Part shown: positions 61,611 through 64,000 of the stretch, in pieces
Layout: each line of letters begins with the position of its first letter
Numbering within the stretch: position 1 is the first letter of the stretch
Made by a program: the position numbers and the translations under genes
Source: Dichotomocladium elegans
Taxonomy: Eukaryota > Mucoromycota > Mucoromycetes > Mucorales > Lichtheimiaceae
Direction of reading: 5' to 3'
Assembly (NCBI GenBank): GCA_025716815.1
Contig: JAIXMN010000029.1
Coordinates: 124,001-188,000, forward strand
Length of the DNA: 64,000 nucleotides
Notes under the pieces: generated by a model
Databases searched by the model: none
Told to the model about the DNA's origin: nothing
What the model saw: the letters and a program-made list of their open reading frames with translations, nothing else

Positions 61611-63876
61611 AGAAGTCGCATGACAAATCAATGTGTCGCATATACAGAGATAAGATTATTGCTTAAAATCTCAGCAAACCTTTCCTCTAAAAATATACGC
61701 CTATGCACACTCATCATTGTGAAATGAATAATCACTTTCTTTTACAATGGACATAGTCATGATGCTGATCAGAATATAAGCTCTCATGACCATATAGACT
61801 CTATTATTGATGCGGACACATCTCTTTGTTCGATTTGTGTTCCTGGACTGACTATCTCTTGCTACGGTAATTCTAAGCGTGTTCCCATGCATATTTCCAG
61901 ATGAACGAACACAAACATTTTGATGAAATAAGTGTCCAGGACAATTAATATATTTAACATGAATTGGAAAAAGAACCGCCACAACAGGAATAATTGCAGG
62001 GATGCAAAGCAACGAAACTTGAGGACTTATTCTGTTTTATTGAACGAGTCGATGGGTCACACTCGATAAATATGCACTGTAGCAGATTGGGTGTTTCATT
62101 TACAGTTCCTTCAGTACTTTTTCTACACTGATATAGGAAGAAAAGCGGGCATAGGAGCATAGGATGATGGCATAAGCATGACGCATCGTTGATAGAAGGA
62201 AGGGATGTGTATGTGACACGTCCAAAGCGAATCATCCGGCAGCTATTTGATGCAGCATGGTACCTTGCTTTGCTGTACTTATATTTGTTATAGAGTTATG
62301 GCTCCTGCGGCCACACCCACTGTGGTCCTGGTTGTCTCAAGTTTACGTGGTCCACATGATACTCGTGCCCTTCGCGTCCATACATTTTGCTGGCAGGCTC
62401 TGGTGCTCACATCCGGACACTTGATATTGATCCACGACGAAATGTTTGGAGCGTTGGCGGATCAAAGCAAAGAGTAACAGATGCTGCTAACCCCCGATTC
62501 CACACACGGCGCTGAAGACGTCCCTCTGTCATGCACCCTATGCAGTTCTGTTGACCGCATCCACGGAGAACAGCTGATATTAGTATTTTTTAGTAATAAG
62601 TGACATATAATCTCGGAACTACATTGGAGCATGTTGGGTAAGATCTGTCTGCTCGTCTCATACTTGTCGAGGGGGAAACGTCAAACCCATAACTCAGCAG
62701 TACAAGTCTAAACCCCCTTTTCCACGGGCAGGCTCGAGAAATTGGAGATAGAGAGCCAACCAGTTTCCTAGTGCAAACGCCGTCGATAAGCAGAGAGTTG
62801 TTAAAGCATGGTGACAGAAAAATTTGCGTAATGGAAGGCAGTCGGGATCATGGTAGCGGGTTGTTGATTTATCCACCTGCTAGAGAACAGTCCGGTAAGC
62901 GAGGAATTGGCAGTAACTGGTCACGTGCAAAGAGTTGCTTCGACGTCCCCACAGATTGAGTTTAACCTCGAGAACCGGGTACTTGCGCCGTCGTACCTAC
63001 TGTCGGTAATATTTTGTCTCCCCGATCTTGTATTGCTCTTGCTAAGGGTAACGAAACTTGGCACGATCAAGAAGGTCTGGGCGGTATATTTTCTTATCTC
63101 AAAAGAAAATCCCGGGAAGTTGCATAAAACTTTTCCACTGTCCAAGGGATAAATGAAACAGAGCAGCAGGCGCTCAGTTTTCTCTGAGATACCGTAAATC
63201 GAAACGTAGTATCTCTTTATACAAATCCTATCAATTCGACGCCCTTAGCACTCCCAATACATCGGTGGTCAAAGGGCAAAACCATTAATGAACAACATCA
63301 TCAGGTGATGGACATCGTGCATCTAAAGGACGATATAACCAGTCGTTGAATCTACTACACTGTTGATCCCCTATAAATAATGGATACTCGAGCAAGCTGG
63401 TTTTTTGCTCTATGGACTCCAGTCTAACCCTCCCACTCGTGGCTCTCATTGGATATGATACCAGAACATTATTGCAAGCTAGCATCAACCAACTTTTGTA
63501 AATTAACCGATCATACTCGTACTTAATGAATCATGGGAAAGAATCGTTCCTGGACACCCTTTCACTCCTTCCCTCTGCTGCCGTCACCTGCCTCTTACAG
63601 TGTGCGGGCGCTTTGCCTTTTCATCCCATATATCGCCGGGACTAATTAGGATAACTCGAGGGTCCTTCGAGGCCCTTTAGTGTAAGTGAAGAGGTTCACT
63701 GTTTCCCGCTGACCAATGCATTTCAATCATCTTTATACAATTCGAACTTTACTTTGGAGAACAAAGTGGTGCTTATTTAGTTCCAACTTGCCCCTCTCTG
63801 GCCCGGGGATAAAGCTGAGTCATAGACAATTCCCAGAAACTTTAATTTCCTTTATTGTTCTTTCCTCTTCTTCACG
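61611..63876. other. Intergenic, no gene supported
   Basis: 2.3 kb with no supported exon. A short frame at 62298-62477 (MAPAATPTVVLVVSSLRG) was judged too weak. The end of the region, CT-rich from 63841, is the promoter of the gene that begins at 63877. Confidence 0.5.
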
Positions 63877-64000
63877 ATGAAACTCCTAGTGGCAAATCGT
63901 GGAGAGATCGCTATCCGCGCTTTAGTAGCAGCAGCAGAACTGGGTCTCCAGACTGTCGCAGTTTACTCGGATGATCAGGACAAGAGCCATTGTGAATTCG
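63877..64000 (+). CDS. Biotin carboxylase-domain enzyme, 5' end only
   Basis: The first 41 codons before the window ends. [16 protein letters not shown] and [13 protein letters not shown] match the start of the biotin-carboxylase N-domain (carbamoyl-phosphate-synthase L-chain type), which uses ATP and bicarbonate to carboxylate biotin. The short N-terminus without a targeting sequence in front of LLVANRGE fits a cytosolic enzyme such as pyruvate carboxylase-like, urea amidolyase-like or an acyl-CoA carboxylase subunit. The type cannot be decided from this piece. The gene is cut by the window edge, not broken. Confidence 0.85.
   Translation, partial: MKLLVANRGEIAIRALVAAAELGLQTVAVYSDDQDKSHCEF

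Noticed and set aside
62247..62477. 76-codon plus-strand frame with hydrophobic stretch
   Set aside because: Short, no signal-peptide layout, no conserved motif, no promoter-like sequence.

Overview
The window reads as nuclear DNA of a filamentous fungus, most likely an early-diverging one (Mucoromycota). Genes are compact. They are split by short GT-AG introns of about 45-110 bp with TAG/CAG acceptors, intergenic DNA is AT-rich, and the gene set is eukaryotic: spliceosome, exocyst, Rab GTPase, CaM-kinase and fungal ABCB exporters. There are no operons or bacterial signals. The placement within fungi is inferred from gene content and style only. I rebuilt gene models by hand from splice sites and reading-frame continuity.

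Layout. 1-3,000 is mostly non-coding, with one decayed-looking coding patch. 3,009-4,613 encodes a C2H2 zinc-finger protein. 6,568-9,238 is the splicing factor SYF1, tail-to-tail with a small white-collar-type GATA-finger gene (9,318-10,110, minus). After about 3 kb without a supported gene, an unknown disordered protein (13,373-14,319) sits behind a cluster of MluI cell-cycle-box-like sites. It is convergent with a Ran1/Vhs1-like kinase (15,108-16,244, minus). Three minus-strand genes follow: SFM1 (ribosomal-protein arginine methyltransferase), a FIST-domain protein and a short coiled-coil protein.

21,632-47,297 is the outstanding region: four apparently intact full-length ABCB (P-glycoprotein/Pmd1-type) exporters plus one wrecked copy, in the order minus, plus, minus, minus, minus-pseudogene. 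All four intact genes share a four-exon structure with the same intron positions and phases. The third and fourth are a recent tandem pair whose differences are concentrated in membrane helices while the ATPase domains are almost identical, which suggests gene conversion. The pseudogene carries an NBD1/NBD2 fusion that deleted the second membrane domain. A tiny predicted secreted protein with its own TATA box lies between exporters 2 and 3.

49,037-58,834 holds RAB11 (Ypt31/32), a CaMKI-like kinase and the exocyst subunit SEC8. RAB11 and SEC8 act in the same post-Golgi secretion route. The last part has a predicted secreted, membrane-anchored protein with Kre9/Knh1-like folds, a small membrane protein only 53 bp behind it, and at the right edge the first codons of a biotin-carboxylase-type enzyme.
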